The notes beneath the pieces are model-generated. The model had not been told where the DNA came from and did not search any database. It saw only the letters and a program-made list of their open reading frames with translations. Below, in pieces: positions 22,973 to 31,316 of a stretch of DNA of 64,000 nt (within the stretch, counting starts at the first letter, position 1; each line of letters begins with the position of its first letter). The stretch comes from DATDAH01 sp963823495. GTDB taxonomy: Bacteria > Actinomycetota > Acidimicrobiia > Acidimicrobiales > DATDAH01. Both the position numbers and the translations under genes were made by a program. The stretch spans positions 2,480,001 to 2,544,000 of the forward strand of contig CAWGLV010000001.1 of the NCBI GenBank assembly GCA_963823495.1. Reading direction: 5' to 3'.

Positions 22973-24432
22973 CCCTGCCCGCCATCGGCATCGACGTCGG
23001 CAGCACGAACGTCAAGGTGGTGCGGGTCGACGCCGAGGGGGCACTGGTCGCCTCGAGCGGGCGGCCACTGGTCACCCGGCGCGACGGCGACGTGGTGGAA
23101 CAGGACGCCGAGGCCACGTGGGCGGCGGTCAGCGGTTCTGTCCGCGACGTCGCCGATCCCTCGGTCGGGGCCGTCGGGGTGTGCAGCCAGTACTCCTCCA
23201 TCGTGCCGGTGGACACCGAGATGTCCCCGGTCGCGCCGATGACGATGTACGACGACCAGCGGGGCACCGATCACTCCTGGGCGATCATGGGCGAGAACCC
23301 GGAGGCGTTCGAGCGCTTCGTCGAGATCCACGGCGTCCCGCCCATCGGCAGCGGCCTGTCCCTCGGCCACCTCCTGCACTTCGAGCGGGACCGTCCTGAG
23401 GTCCACGCCGGCACCGCCCACTACCTGGAGGCGATGGACTACGTGGTGGCTCGGCTCACGGGTCGGGCCGTCGCGACGCAGAACACGATGTTCATGGCCC
23501 AGCTGTGCGACAACCGGTCCGTCGGCACCGTCACCTACGACGAGGAGCTGCTCGGGATGGCCGGCGTCGACGCCTCCCGACTGCCCGGGTTGGTCGCCGT
23601 GGACGCCACCGTCGGCACCGTGCGACCCGACGTCGCGGCGGCACTCGGGCTGGGCGGCCAGGTCGAGGTCCGGGCCGGCATGAACGACAGTGCGGCCGGG
23701 GCGCTGGCGGGCGGGGTGTTCGCCCCGGGTCGCGGCGGGCTCTGCATGGGGACCACCTCGGTGATCCTCGACACGGTCCCCGACAAGCGGGGCGACCTGG
23801 ACGCCGAGCTGGTGTCGATGCCGAGCGCCGTGACCGGTCGGTTCCTGGCCTGGGCCGAGAACGGCATCGCGGGCAAGGCCGTCGACCACGGCCTGGCCCT
23901 GCTGGACGGCTCGTTCGCCCACCTCGAGACCGCGCTGGCGGCGTCGGCCCCGGGGGCGGGGGGCGTCCTCTTCCTACCGTGGATGGTCGGCTCGATGGCC
24001 CCGGCCGCCGACCGCCGGGCCCGGGGCGGTTTCCTCAACGTCGGCCTGGACACCACCCGCGAGGACCTGGTGCGGGCGATGGTCGAGGGCACCGCGTTCA
24101 ACCTGGCGTGGCTCCTGCCTCTGGTGGAGGCGTTCACCGGCCAGGACCTCGACGAGCTGGTGTTCTTCGGTGGCGCGGCCCGCTCAGCCGGCTGGGCCCA
24201 GACCCTGGCCGACGTCCTGGGCCGACCGGTGGCGACCCTGGCCGACCCCGAGGTGGCCGTGGCCGTCGGCGTGGCCCGAGCGGCCCAGGGCCGCGACCCC
24301 GATGCCCAACCGCAGATCGTCGCCCGCCATCAGCCCGATCCGGTGGCCCACGAGCTCTGCGCCTCCGCCCGGGAGCAGTTCCCCGCGGCATGGGAGGCCC
24401 TCCGCCCCCTCCACCACGTGCTCAACGCCTAG
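22969..24432 (+). CDS. FGGY family carbohydrate kinase
   Basis: 487 aa. N-terminal ATPase domain begins GIDVGSTNVKVVRVDAEG (phosphate 1 motif); the second ATPase half shows MNDSAAGALAGGVFAPGRGGLCMGTTS and a C-terminal VFFGGAARSAGWAQTLADVLGRPV (adenosine motif). This is the xylulokinase/glycerol kinase fold that phosphorylates sugars or polyols. Specificity is not evident. It overlaps the upstream lyase by 4 bases (ATGA), so kinase and lyase likely act on one pathway, for example phosphorylate-then-cleave. Confidence 0.9.
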   Translation: MTLPAIGIDVGSTNVKVVRVDAEGALVASSGRPLVTRRDGDVVEQDAEATWAAVSGSVRDVADPSVGAVGVCSQYSSIVPVDTEMSPVAPMTMYDDQRGTDHSWAIMGENPEAFERFVEIHGVPPIGSGLSLGHLLHFERDRPEVHAGTAHYLEAMDYVVARLTGRAVATQNTMFMAQLCDNRSVGTVTYDEELLGMAGVDASRLPGLVAVDATVGTVRPDVAAALGLGGQVEVRAGMNDSAAGALAGGVFAPGRGGLCMGTTSVILDTVPDKRGDLDAELVSMPSAVTGRFLAWAENGIAGKAVDHGLALLDGSFAHLETALAASAPGAGGVLFLPWMVGSMAPAADRRARGGFLNVGLDTTREDLVRAMVEGTAFNLAWLLPLVEAFTGQDLDELVFFGGAARSAGWAQTLADVLGRPVATLADPEVAVAVGVARAAQGRDPDAQPQIVARHQPDPVAHELCASAREQFPAAWEALRPLHHVLNA

Positions 24433-24439
24433 GCACCCC

Positions 24440-24907
24440 TCAGAAGACGCCCAGGGCGAGGCCGGCCGCCAGGGTCTGGCCGAGGACGGTGCAGGCGGCG
24501 AGGTGCTCCTCGGTCAGGTCACCCACGACGGTGAGCGGGGGCTGGACCTCCTTCCAGGCCAGGCCGGTGACGATCTTGTGCACGGCGGCCACGGCGCCGT
24601 CGGTGTCGCTGCGGCCCTTGACCACCAGGGCGTAGGGCAGGCCTCGGGTCTGGTCCAACAGGGGCTCGTAGACGGTGTCGAAGCAGTGCTTGAGGGCGCC
24701 GCTCATGTACCCGAAGTGCGCGGGCGTGGCGAGCAGGACGCCGGTGGCCCAACCGAAGTCGTCGACGGTGGCGTCGAGGGCCGTGACGTCGCGGACCTCC
24801 ACGTCCCCGGCGTCCGGGTCCCGGGCTCCGGCCAGGAGGGCATCGACCATCTGCCGGGTCCGTCCCGAGTTCGAGTGCCACACCACCAACAGCCGGGCGT
24901 CAGCCAT
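24440..24907 (-). CDS. Flavodoxin family protein
   Basis: 155 aa with a flavodoxin fold: the FMN phosphate loop VVWHSNSGRTRQMVDALLAG (S/T-x-S-x-R-T) at residues 8-27, then GVLLATPAHFGYMSGALKHCFDTVYE, the second FMN loop, and a final strand/helix. It could be a quinone reductase or electron carrier. It is the last gene of the five-gene operon starting at 29402, and overlaps the AMP ligase by 8 bases. Confidence 0.85.
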   Translation of the reverse strand: MADARLLVVWHSNSGRTRQMVDALLAGARDPDAGDVEVRDVTALDATVDDFGWATGVLLATPAHFGYMSGALKHCFDTVYEPLLDQTRGLPYALVVKGRSDTDGAVAAVHKIVTGLAWKEVQPPLTVVGDLTEEHLAACTVLGQTLAAGLALGVF

Positions 24908-26339
24908 CGGCGCTCACCTGCTCGCGGAGGTCCCGTTTCAGCACCTTGCCGGAGGTGTTGACCGGGAGCGCGTCGACCAGGACGAGCCGGCGTGGCTGTT
25001 TGAAACCGCCGAGGACCCCCCGCGTGTGGGCAACCAGCTCCTCGAGGGTGACCGACGCCCCGTTGCGGGGGACGACCACGGCGCAGACGACCTCCCCCCA
25101 GCGACCGTCAGGCACACCGATGACCGCCACCCGGCCCACGGCGGGATGGGAGGCGAGCACGTCCTCCACCTCCCGGGACGAGACGTTCTCGCCGCCGGTG
25201 ACCACGATGTCCTTGGCCCGGTCCACGACGTAGACGTAGCCGTCCTCGTCGATCTCGCCCAGGTCGCCGGTGTGGAGCCAACCATCGACGATCGCGGCTG
25301 CCGTCGCCCCGGGGTCGTCCCAGTACCCCGCCATGACCTGTGGGCCCCGGACCAGGATCTCGCCGTCCTCGGCGATGCGGACCTCCACCACCGGGCTGGG
25401 GCGGCCCGCGGCCCGCAGGAGGTGGGGTCGGTCGCTCAGGGCCGAGCGATGGCCGTCCTCGTCCAGGAACACCGCGTTGCCGGAGAGCTCGGTCATCCCG
25501 TAGCCCTGGGCGAAGCCGACGCCCAGGGCCTTCGTCGCCCGGCGGAGCAGGTCCGGGGACATCGGGGACGCCCCGTACGCGACCTGACGCAGCGAGCCGA
25601 ACGGGGCCGGGTCGAAACCGGGCTCGTCCAACAGCATGGCCAGCATGGTCGGGGCCAGCGAGAGGCAGGTCACCCCGTGGCGGGCCACCACGGGGGGAAG
25701 GGCCTCGGCGTCGAAGCCCTCCATCAGGACCACGGGGCGCCCGCGGGCGTGGAGGCAGGCCACGTTGTACGCGGCGACGTGACAGAGCGGGAAGCAGAAC
25801 AGGTAGACGTCGTCGTCCGCGACCGGCCGGGCGGCGTTCGCCCCGTCCACGGCGGCGAGCAGGCTCGCCTGGGTGAGAACGGCGCCCTTGGGGGATCCGG
25901 TCGTCCCGCTGGTGAAGAGGATCCAGGCGGGACCGTCGGGGGCGCATCGAGGAAGGCCGGGATCGGGCGTCGTCGCGGCCAGTGCCGCCTCCCAGTCGGC
26001 CCACGGGACGGCGTCGGACAGGTCGCCGATGACCAACGTGGCCCCTGCCCTCGCCACCTGGGCCTCGAGCTCGGCCGGGGCGAGGCGCTGGTTCAGCGGC
26101 ACCGCCACCCGACCGGCCCGCGGGATGCCGTAGAGCGCGGCCAGATAGGCCGGTCGGTTGCGGCCCACGAGGGCCACCCGGTCCCCGGGTTCGGAGCGGG
26201 AGGCCACGAGGGTGGCCACCCGGGCCACATCCGCGGCCAGCTGACCGAAGCTCCAGGTCCGGTCGCCGAAGACCAGGGCGGGCGCCTCGGCTGGGGGGCC
26301 GGTCAGCAGGTCGGCCAGCAGCCGGTCGCCGGGCCGCAC
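24900..26339 (-). CDS. AMP-dependent acyl-CoA synthetase/ligase
   Basis: 479 aa of the ANL superfamily. P-loop WILFTSGTTGSPKGAVLTQ (residues ~140-160), A5 motif GYGMTELSG, A7 GWLHTGDLGEIDEDGYVYVVDRAKD (ribose-binding aspartate), and the A10 lysine NTSGKVLKRDLR. It activates a carboxylic acid as acyl-AMP and then usually forms acyl-CoA. The chain is slightly short for the family because the N-terminal region is compact. It lies between GNAT and flavodoxin genes in one operon, so its acyl product may be used by the neighbouring GNAT or C45 enzyme; that link is inference. Confidence 0.9.
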   Translation of the reverse strand: MRPGDRLLADLLTGPPAEAPALVFGDRTWSFGQLAADVARVATLVASRSEPGDRVALVGRNRPAYLAALYGIPRAGRVAVPLNQRLAPAELEAQVARAGATLVIGDLSDAVPWADWEAALAATTPDPGLPRCAPDGPAWILFTSGTTGSPKGAVLTQASLLAAVDGANAARPVADDDVYLFCFPLCHVAAYNVACLHARGRPVVLMEGFDAEALPPVVARHGVTCLSLAPTMLAMLLDEPGFDPAPFGSLRQVAYGASPMSPDLLRRATKALGVGFAQGYGMTELSGNAVFLDEDGHRSALSDRPHLLRAAGRPSPVVEVRIAEDGEILVRGPQVMAGYWDDPGATAAAIVDGWLHTGDLGEIDEDGYVYVVDRAKDIVVTGGENVSSREVEDVLASHPAVGRVAVIGVPDGRWGEVVCAVVVPRNGASVTLEELVAHTRGVLGGFKQPRRLVLVDALPVNTSGKVLKRDLREQVSADG

Positions 26340-26343
26340 CGCT

Positions 26344-26976
26344 TCAGTGGCCCGAGTGGTCCGGGTTCTCCCAGACGATGAGGCTGGCGTAGTCCTCGCC
26401 GTGGTCGTGGGACATGTAGTCGTGGATGACCCCCCGGACCTCGAAGCCGTTGCGCAGCTGCATGCTCAGCGTCGGATCGCTCAGCTCGCCGGCGACGACC
26501 TTCTCCACGTAGGTCTCGATGTCCATGTCGGCGGCGTGATCCGGATAGCCGGGGAGGTCGCCCCCGGCGATGATGCCCCGCTTGTCGTGGCGGACCACGA
26601 GATCCTTGCGCAGGTCATAGAGGCGCCGTCCGATCCCTCGCCCCCGGTGGCTGTCGGCCACCACGATGTCGACCCCGTAGTACCAGTCGCCGTCGGCGTC
26701 GTGGTTGTCACACTGGTGGGGCCCGCACAGGGAGACGATCGTGTGCTGGACCTGGGTCTCGAAGTCGAAGTCGATGAAGATCCCGGCGCCCTGACCGACG
26801 GGCTGGTCACCGTCCAGGGCGACGAAGAAGCCCTCCGGAAAGATGCGGGCGAAGACCCGGATGTCCTCCTCGGTGAGGAGACCCGCCGGATCGGCGGCGG
26901 GGAAGGCGGAGATCTCGAGCCGGTGGCAGGCCGGGGCGAGGTCCTCGGTGAGGTTGACGTAGCGGATGTCGGCCAT
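26344..26976 (-). CDS. GNAT family N-acyltransferase
   Basis: 210 aa from ATG 26976. Acetyl-CoA motif A is YGVDIVVADSHRGRGIGRRLYDL (R-G-x-G-x-G/R), flanked by ALDGDQPVGQGAGIFID and a C-terminal FEVRGVIHDYMSHD strand-helix. The extended N-terminus (NLTEDLAPACHRLEISAFPAADPAG) and long loop between 80 and 105 set it apart from small-molecule GNATs. One base separates its ATG from the C45 stop, and four bases separate its stop from the AMP ligase start. Confidence 0.85.
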   Translation of the reverse strand: MADIRYVNLTEDLAPACHRLEISAFPAADPAGLLTEEDIRVFARIFPEGFFVALDGDQPVGQGAGIFIDFDFETQVQHTIVSLCGPHQCDNHDADGDWYYGVDIVVADSHRGRGIGRRLYDLRKDLVVRHDKRGIIAGGDLPGYPDHAADMDIETYVEKVVAGELSDPTLSMQLRNGFEVRGVIHDYMSHDHGEDYASLIVWENPDHSGH

Positions 26977-26977
26977 C

Positions 26978-28051
26978 TCAGATCCTGAAGTGCTCGTACT
27001 CGTTCTCGTCGGGCAGGCCCCACACGGCCCAGAGGTCACCGGTCCGCGGTCGCATCACGGTGGCCCCACAGGACATGACCGCGTAGGGGGGCTCCGGCCG
27101 CTCACAGATGGCGTCCTCGTCGCGGGTCAGGGCCATGAGGGACTGCTCGTCGATGGGGCGCTTGCCCAGGAGCTCGACCGCGCGGTCGTAGCGGTTCTCC
27201 GACGAGGCGATGCGCACGGGGGCGCGAGGGCCCTGCACGGCCTGGGTGATCTCGGCGACGCAGTGGTTGGTGTGCACGACCGGCTCGTGGGCGAGCTCGA
27301 TGACGTGGGTCGCGGTCGGCATGGCCTCGACGTCGTAGCCCCGGCCCTCGGCGTCGAGGAGCAGGAAGTTGTGGCCGCCGGCGAGATCGGCCTCGGTGAT
27401 GCAGGCCAGGGCGTCCTCGATCGAGGTCTGGGCGAGGGCCTTGCGGACCACGAAGGGCCAGGTCACCCCGACCTTGCCGTCGTCCGCAGTCAGGTTGTTG
27501 ATCCCCACACAGAGGCCGACGTCGTTCATCCCGATCTGGCCGAGGCAGCCCACGGTGGTGAAGACGAGGCTGGCCGGTCGCCCCGTGACCCGGGTCCGGA
27601 GCATCACGATGTACGGGGTGGCGGTGTCGTGCATGTCCCAGGTCTGGGCGAACCAGGGCTCGCCACCACCGGCGTCCGCCGGCACGAGTGCGGCGGTGCA
27701 CGTGTCCTCGGGGAACGGGTTCCCGCCCGCGGCCCGGACGGTGTCGATGAAGTCGGTGAAGCCGCCGACGATCACGGCCTCGGCGGGGGAGAGCCCGGCC
27801 CCGTCGGCCATCGCCAGCATCTCGGCGTAGAGCTCGGGGGCGTAGGCCTCGTGAGCGGGTAGGCAGGCCTCGGCCAGGGCCAGGACCTCGGTCCGGGTCA
27901 TGGTGTGTCCCGACCAGGTGCCCTCCGAGGACAGGTGCACCCGTTCCTCGGCGTACTCGCGGATCTCGGCGGCGTACGCCGAGCCGTGGGCGCGGCCCAC
28001 GTCGTCGGGCGAGCCGACCAGATCGAGGACCCGGATCGGCCGGTCAGCCAT
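26978..28051 (-). CDS. C45 family acyltransferase/hydrolase (NTN-hydrolase fold)
   Basis: 357 aa from ATG 28051. It matches the penicillin acyl-coenzyme A:6-aminopenicillanate acyltransferase (IAT) family. The segment GSAYAAEIREYAEE begins the alpha subunit, and C118 in PEDTCTAALV is the expected nucleophile exposed by autocleavage before it. TWDMHDTATPYIVMLR, VGCLGQIGMNDVGLCVGINNLT and THVIELAHEPVVHTNH follow in family order. Such enzymes hydrolyse or transfer acyl groups on amides. The gene overlaps the aminotransferase by 8 bases. Confidence 0.85.
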   Translation of the reverse strand: MADRPIRVLDLVGSPDDVGRAHGSAYAAEIREYAEERVHLSSEGTWSGHTMTRTEVLALAEACLPAHEAYAPELYAEMLAMADGAGLSPAEAVIVGGFTDFIDTVRAAGGNPFPEDTCTAALVPADAGGGEPWFAQTWDMHDTATPYIVMLRTRVTGRPASLVFTTVGCLGQIGMNDVGLCVGINNLTADDGKVGVTWPFVVRKALAQTSIEDALACITEADLAGGHNFLLLDAEGRGYDVEAMPTATHVIELAHEPVVHTNHCVAEITQAVQGPRAPVRIASSENRYDRAVELLGKRPIDEQSLMALTRDEDAICERPEPPYAVMSCGATVMRPRTGDLWAVWGLPDENEYEHFRI

Positions 28052-29402
28052 GGGCCCGTTCCTTGGCCGCCGACCGGACGGCATCGGCCACCACGGCCAT
28101 GGCCTCGTCGATCTCGTCGTCGGTGATGTCGAGGGGAGGCAGGAAACGTACGCAGTTGGAGTACAGCCCCGCCCGGATGGTGATGACCCCGCGCTCGAGG
28201 GTGCCGAGGGTGACGGCCACCGTGGCGTCGGGATCCGGTGCCTTGGAGTCGGCATCGGTCACCAGCTCCATCACCAACATCGGCCCGAGCCCCCGGACGT
28301 CGCCGACCAGGTCGGGGTGCTCGGCCTGGATGGCCTCGAGGTGCCCACGCAGGCGCTCGCCCACGGCCGCGGCCCGGGCCAGGAAGGCCGGCTCGCGGAT
28401 GGTGTCGATGGCCTCCACCGCGGCGACACAGGCCAGGGGGTTGCCGGAGTACGTGCCGCCCAGCCCGCCCGGGTGGGGCGCGTCCATGACCTCGGCCCGT
28501 CCGGTCACCGCGGCCAGGGGCATGCCCCCGGCGAGGGACTTGGCCGTGGTCACCATGTCGGGGACCACATCGGCGTGCTCGATGGCGAAGAGCCTGCCCG
28601 TACGACCGAAGCCCGCCTGGATCTCATCGGCGACGAGCAGCATGCCGTGCTGGTCACAGAGCTCCCGGAGGCGCCGGAGGAACGCCGGGGGAGCGGGCAG
28701 GAAGCCGCCCTCGCCCAGGACGGGCTCGATCACCACCGCGGCCACATGCGAGGGGTCCACGTTGGCGACCATCGCCCGGTCCAACAGGGTCACCGCGTGG
28801 TCCACCCACTGGTCCTCGGTGAAGCCCTCCGGCCGCCGGTAGAGATCAGGGAAGGGCAACCGGTACACCTCGGGGGCGAAGGGGGCGAACCCCTTCTTGA
28901 AGAGCCCGAACTTGCTGGTCATGGACAGGGTCAGGTTCGAGCGGCCGTGATAGGCGCCCTCGAACACGACGATGCCCTGGCGTCCCGTGGCGTGACGGGC
29001 GATGCCGACCGCGGCCTCCACCGCCTCGGCCCCGGTGTTGCACAGCAGCGTCTTCTTGGGGAAGTCCCCCGGCGTGATGGCGTTCAGGCGCTCGACGACG
29101 TCGAGGTAGGACTCGGTCGAGGCGACGATGTTGCAGATGTGGACCAGGTCCGCGGCCTGGTCCTGGACGGCCTGCACCAGACCCGGCGGGCAGTGCCCGA
29201 CGGCGAGGACGCCGATCCCCCCGGCGAGGTCGAGCAACTCGTTGCCGTCGAGGTCGACCACGACCGACCCCCGCCCCGAGGCGATGCCGAGCGGGGTGAG
29301 CTTGGCCGCCCCGTTCGGGACCGCCGCCTCCCGTCGGGCCACCAGCTCCCGACTGCGAGGACCAGGGACCTCGGTGACCAGCTTGATCGCACCCATCTTC
29401 AC
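28044..29402 (-). CDS. Class III aminotransferase (4-aminobutyrate-type)
   Basis: 452 aa. Cofactor motifs: LLCNTGAEAVEAAVGIARHATGRQ (N-T-G-x-E-A) near residue 120, LVADEIQAGFGRTG (aspartate holding the pyridinium), and TTAKSLAGG (Schiff-base lysine). A late GGTYSGNPLACVAA is typical of omega-aminotransferases such as GabT. It likely uses GABA or another omega-amine with 2-oxoglutarate. It heads the minus-strand operon gabT-like > C45 > GNAT > ligase > flavodoxin. A P450 gene runs divergently, 91 bp away. Confidence 0.9.
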   Translation of the reverse strand: MKMGAIKLVTEVPGPRSRELVARREAAVPNGAAKLTPLGIASGRGSVVVDLDGNELLDLAGGIGVLAVGHCPPGLVQAVQDQAADLVHICNIVASTESYLDVVERLNAITPGDFPKKTLLCNTGAEAVEAAVGIARHATGRQGIVVFEGAYHGRSNLTLSMTSKFGLFKKGFAPFAPEVYRLPFPDLYRRPEGFTEDQWVDHAVTLLDRAMVANVDPSHVAAVVIEPVLGEGGFLPAPPAFLRRLRELCDQHGMLLVADEIQAGFGRTGRLFAIEHADVVPDMVTTAKSLAGGMPLAAVTGRAEVMDAPHPGGLGGTYSGNPLACVAAVEAIDTIREPAFLARAAAVGERLRGHLEAIQAEHPDLVGDVRGLGPMLVMELVTDADSKAPDPDATVAVTLGTLERGVITIRAGLYSNCVRFLPPLDITDDEIDEAMAVVADAVRSAAKERAHG

Positions 29403-29466
29403 CCCTCTCGGTTCGAAGGGGCAAGGCTAGCGACGGTTCCGGTCCCGAGAGCTCAGGGACCCGACC

Positions 29467-29480
29467 CAAACGAACGCTTG
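29467..29480. promoter_or_regulatory. TetR-type operator-like dyad before the P450 gene
   Basis: CAAACGAACGCTTG is an imperfect 14-bp inverted repeat (outer CAA/TTG and inner CG/CG pairs match). It ends 13 bases before the P450 ATG and is followed by TAGACT, a fair -10 hexamer. The third-gene TetR regulator of the same operon may bind here. Confidence 0.4.
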
Positions 29481-29493
29481 ATAGACTCGGGAC

Positions 29494-30726
29494 ATGGCCC
29501 TCCTGTCCCCGGCCGACGCCCCTGTGATCGACGTCAACGACCCCCGCTTGTACGACGATCCCTGGGACGTCTACCGCTGGCTACGGGCCAACGACCCCGT
29601 GCACCGGGACGAGGCCAACGAGCTCTGGGTCGTCAGCCGTCATGCCGAGGTCTCCCTCGTGTCCCGTGACGCCGAGCGCTATTCGGCGGCGGCCGGGGTC
29701 CGGCCGCGGCTGGCCGCTCCGCTGTCCATCATCGCCATGGACGACCCCGAGCACACCCGTCAACGGCGGCTGGTCAGCAAGGGGTTCACGCCCCGCAAGG
29801 TGCGGGAGATGGGCGAGCACATCCGCGCCCTCAGCCAGGAGATCACCGCCGAGATCGCTTCCCGGGGCGAGATCGACTTCGTCCGCGACTTCGCCATCCA
29901 CGTCCCCCTCATCGTGATCGCCGAGATGCTCGGCCTCGACCCCGCCCTGCGAAACCGGCTCCACCAGTGGTCCGACGCCATGATGGGCGGCGACGGTCAT
30001 CTCGATCCTGACGCGCCGCAGGTCCAGGCCGCCGCCGTGGCCTTCGGGGAGTACACCGACGCCTGCATCGAGCTCATCGCCGAGCGGCGGGTCGCCCCCC
30101 GCGACGACATCATCAGCACGCTGACCGGAGCCTTCGACGAGGGCGAGCTCACCGGCCTGAGCGGGGACTTCGGCCTGGGCGACGAACTGGACGAGCCGGA
30201 GCTGCTCATGTTCCTGGTCCTCCTGGTCGTCGCGGGCAACGAGACGACGCGCAACGCCATCAGCGGCGGCCTCCTCGCCTTCAGCCGCTTCCCCGAGGAA
30301 CGAGCCCGACTCCAGGCCGAACCCCGGTTGATGGAGACGGCCGTGGACGAGATCGTGCGATACGTTTCCCCCGTCCTGAGCTTCTGCCGCACGGTCACCG
30401 AGGACCACGAGCTGGGCGGTCGCACGCTCCGGGAGGGAGACAGGGTGCTGATGCTCTACCAGTCGGCCAACCGGGACGCCGCGGTCTTCGACGACCCCGA
30501 CCGCTTCCGGATCGACCGGAGCCCCAACCCCCACCTCGGCTTCGGCATCGGCACCCACTTCTGTCTCGGCGCCAGCCTGGCCAAGGCCGAGATCGGCATC
30601 GTCTTCGAAGAGCTCTTCTCTCGACTGCCGGACATCCGCGTCCCGGACGGTGCGGGCCCGACCCGGGGGGACTCGGCCCTGGTCCTGTCCATCGACACGT
30701 TGCCCGCGGTGTTCACCCCGACGTGA
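29494..30726 (+). CDS. Cytochrome P450, CYP142/CYP125-like
   Basis: 410 aa. I-helix oxygen-activation motif VAGNETTRN, E-x-x-R in DEIVRY, and the heme-binding loop LGFGIGTHFCLGASLA with cysteine 357. The chain ends PAVFTP, as in CYP142-type cholesterol-side-chain hydroxylases. GIRPxxP-like RPRLAAPLSIIAMDDPEHTRQRRLVSKGFT is also shared with that clade. Sterol or long-chain substrate is therefore a reasonable guess, not proven. Its stop overlaps the TetR start (GTGA), and ferredoxin/reductase partners are not encoded nearby. Confidence 0.9.
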   Translation: MALLSPADAPVIDVNDPRLYDDPWDVYRWLRANDPVHRDEANELWVVSRHAEVSLVSRDAERYSAAAGVRPRLAAPLSIIAMDDPEHTRQRRLVSKGFTPRKVREMGEHIRALSQEITAEIASRGEIDFVRDFAIHVPLIVIAEMLGLDPALRNRLHQWSDAMMGGDGHLDPDAPQVQAAAVAFGEYTDACIELIAERRVAPRDDIISTLTGAFDEGELTGLSGDFGLGDELDEPELLMFLVLLVVAGNETTRNAISGGLLAFSRFPEERARLQAEPRLMETAVDEIVRYVSPVLSFCRTVTEDHELGGRTLREGDRVLMLYQSANRDAAVFDDPDRFRIDRSPNPHLGFGIGTHFCLGASLAKAEIGIVFEELFSRLPDIRVPDGAGPTRGDSALVLSIDTLPAVFTPT

Positions 30727-31316
30727 CCACGACGCCGGCCGCGGCGGGGGCGGACCAACGGGCCCGGATCCTCGATGCCGCCCTCGCCCTCATGAGTGAG
30801 CACGGCTCCGCGGACACCTCGATGCGCCGCCTGGCCGAGGCCTGCAGCCTCAACGTGGCCACCCTCTACCACTACTTCCCGTCCAAGTCGGATCTCCTGC
30901 GCTCGGTCATCGAGGAGCGGGGCTACTTCGCCCTCCTCGACGAGGCGCTCACCGATGCCATCGCCGTCGACCAGGCGCTCCCGGTGGGAGATCGGTTGGT
31001 GGCCTTCCTCGCCTCCCTCTCCGCCGCGGCGCTGGCCGAGGAGAACCCCATTCGCCTGCTCCTCGGCGAGGGCCTGCGCCAGGAACCGACGGCCGCGGCG
31101 ACCGTGACCGAACTGCTCGCGGCGATCGACGAGGCCATGGCCCGATGGCTGACGGAGGGCTTCGGCGACCTCCCGGGCGACCCCGGCTCGACGGGGCGGC
31201 TGATCCGCCACCTGATCGTGTCCCGCCTGGTCGAGGTGCTGGCCACCGCCCGTCCTGCCGCCACCAGCGACGACGACTGGGCCCGAGAGGTGGCCCCGAT
31301 CCTCCGGGGTCCATGA
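30723..31316 (+). CDS. TetR/AcrR family transcriptional regulator
   Basis: 197 aa from GTG 30723. The N-terminal helix-turn-helix is ARILDAALALMSEHGSADTSMRRLAEACSLNVATLYHYFPSKSDLL, with recognition helix VATLYHYF, followed by an all-helical ligand domain. It is sandwiched between the P450 and amidase genes with 4-base overlaps on both sides, so it is co-transcribed and probably autoregulates the operon, perhaps at the dyad at 29467. Confidence 0.9.
   Translation: MTTTPAAAGADQRARILDAALALMSEHGSADTSMRRLAEACSLNVATLYHYFPSKSDLLRSVIEERGYFALLDEALTDAIAVDQALPVGDRLVAFLASLSAAALAEENPIRLLLGEGLRQEPTAAATVTELLAAIDEAMARWLTEGFGDLPGDPGSTGRLIRHLIVSRLVEVLATARPAATSDDDWAREVAPILRGP

Noticed and set aside
27900..29669. 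589-codon plus-strand frame across the aminotransferase
   Set aside because: Shadow of the class III aminotransferase, which has clear PLP motifs on the minus strand.
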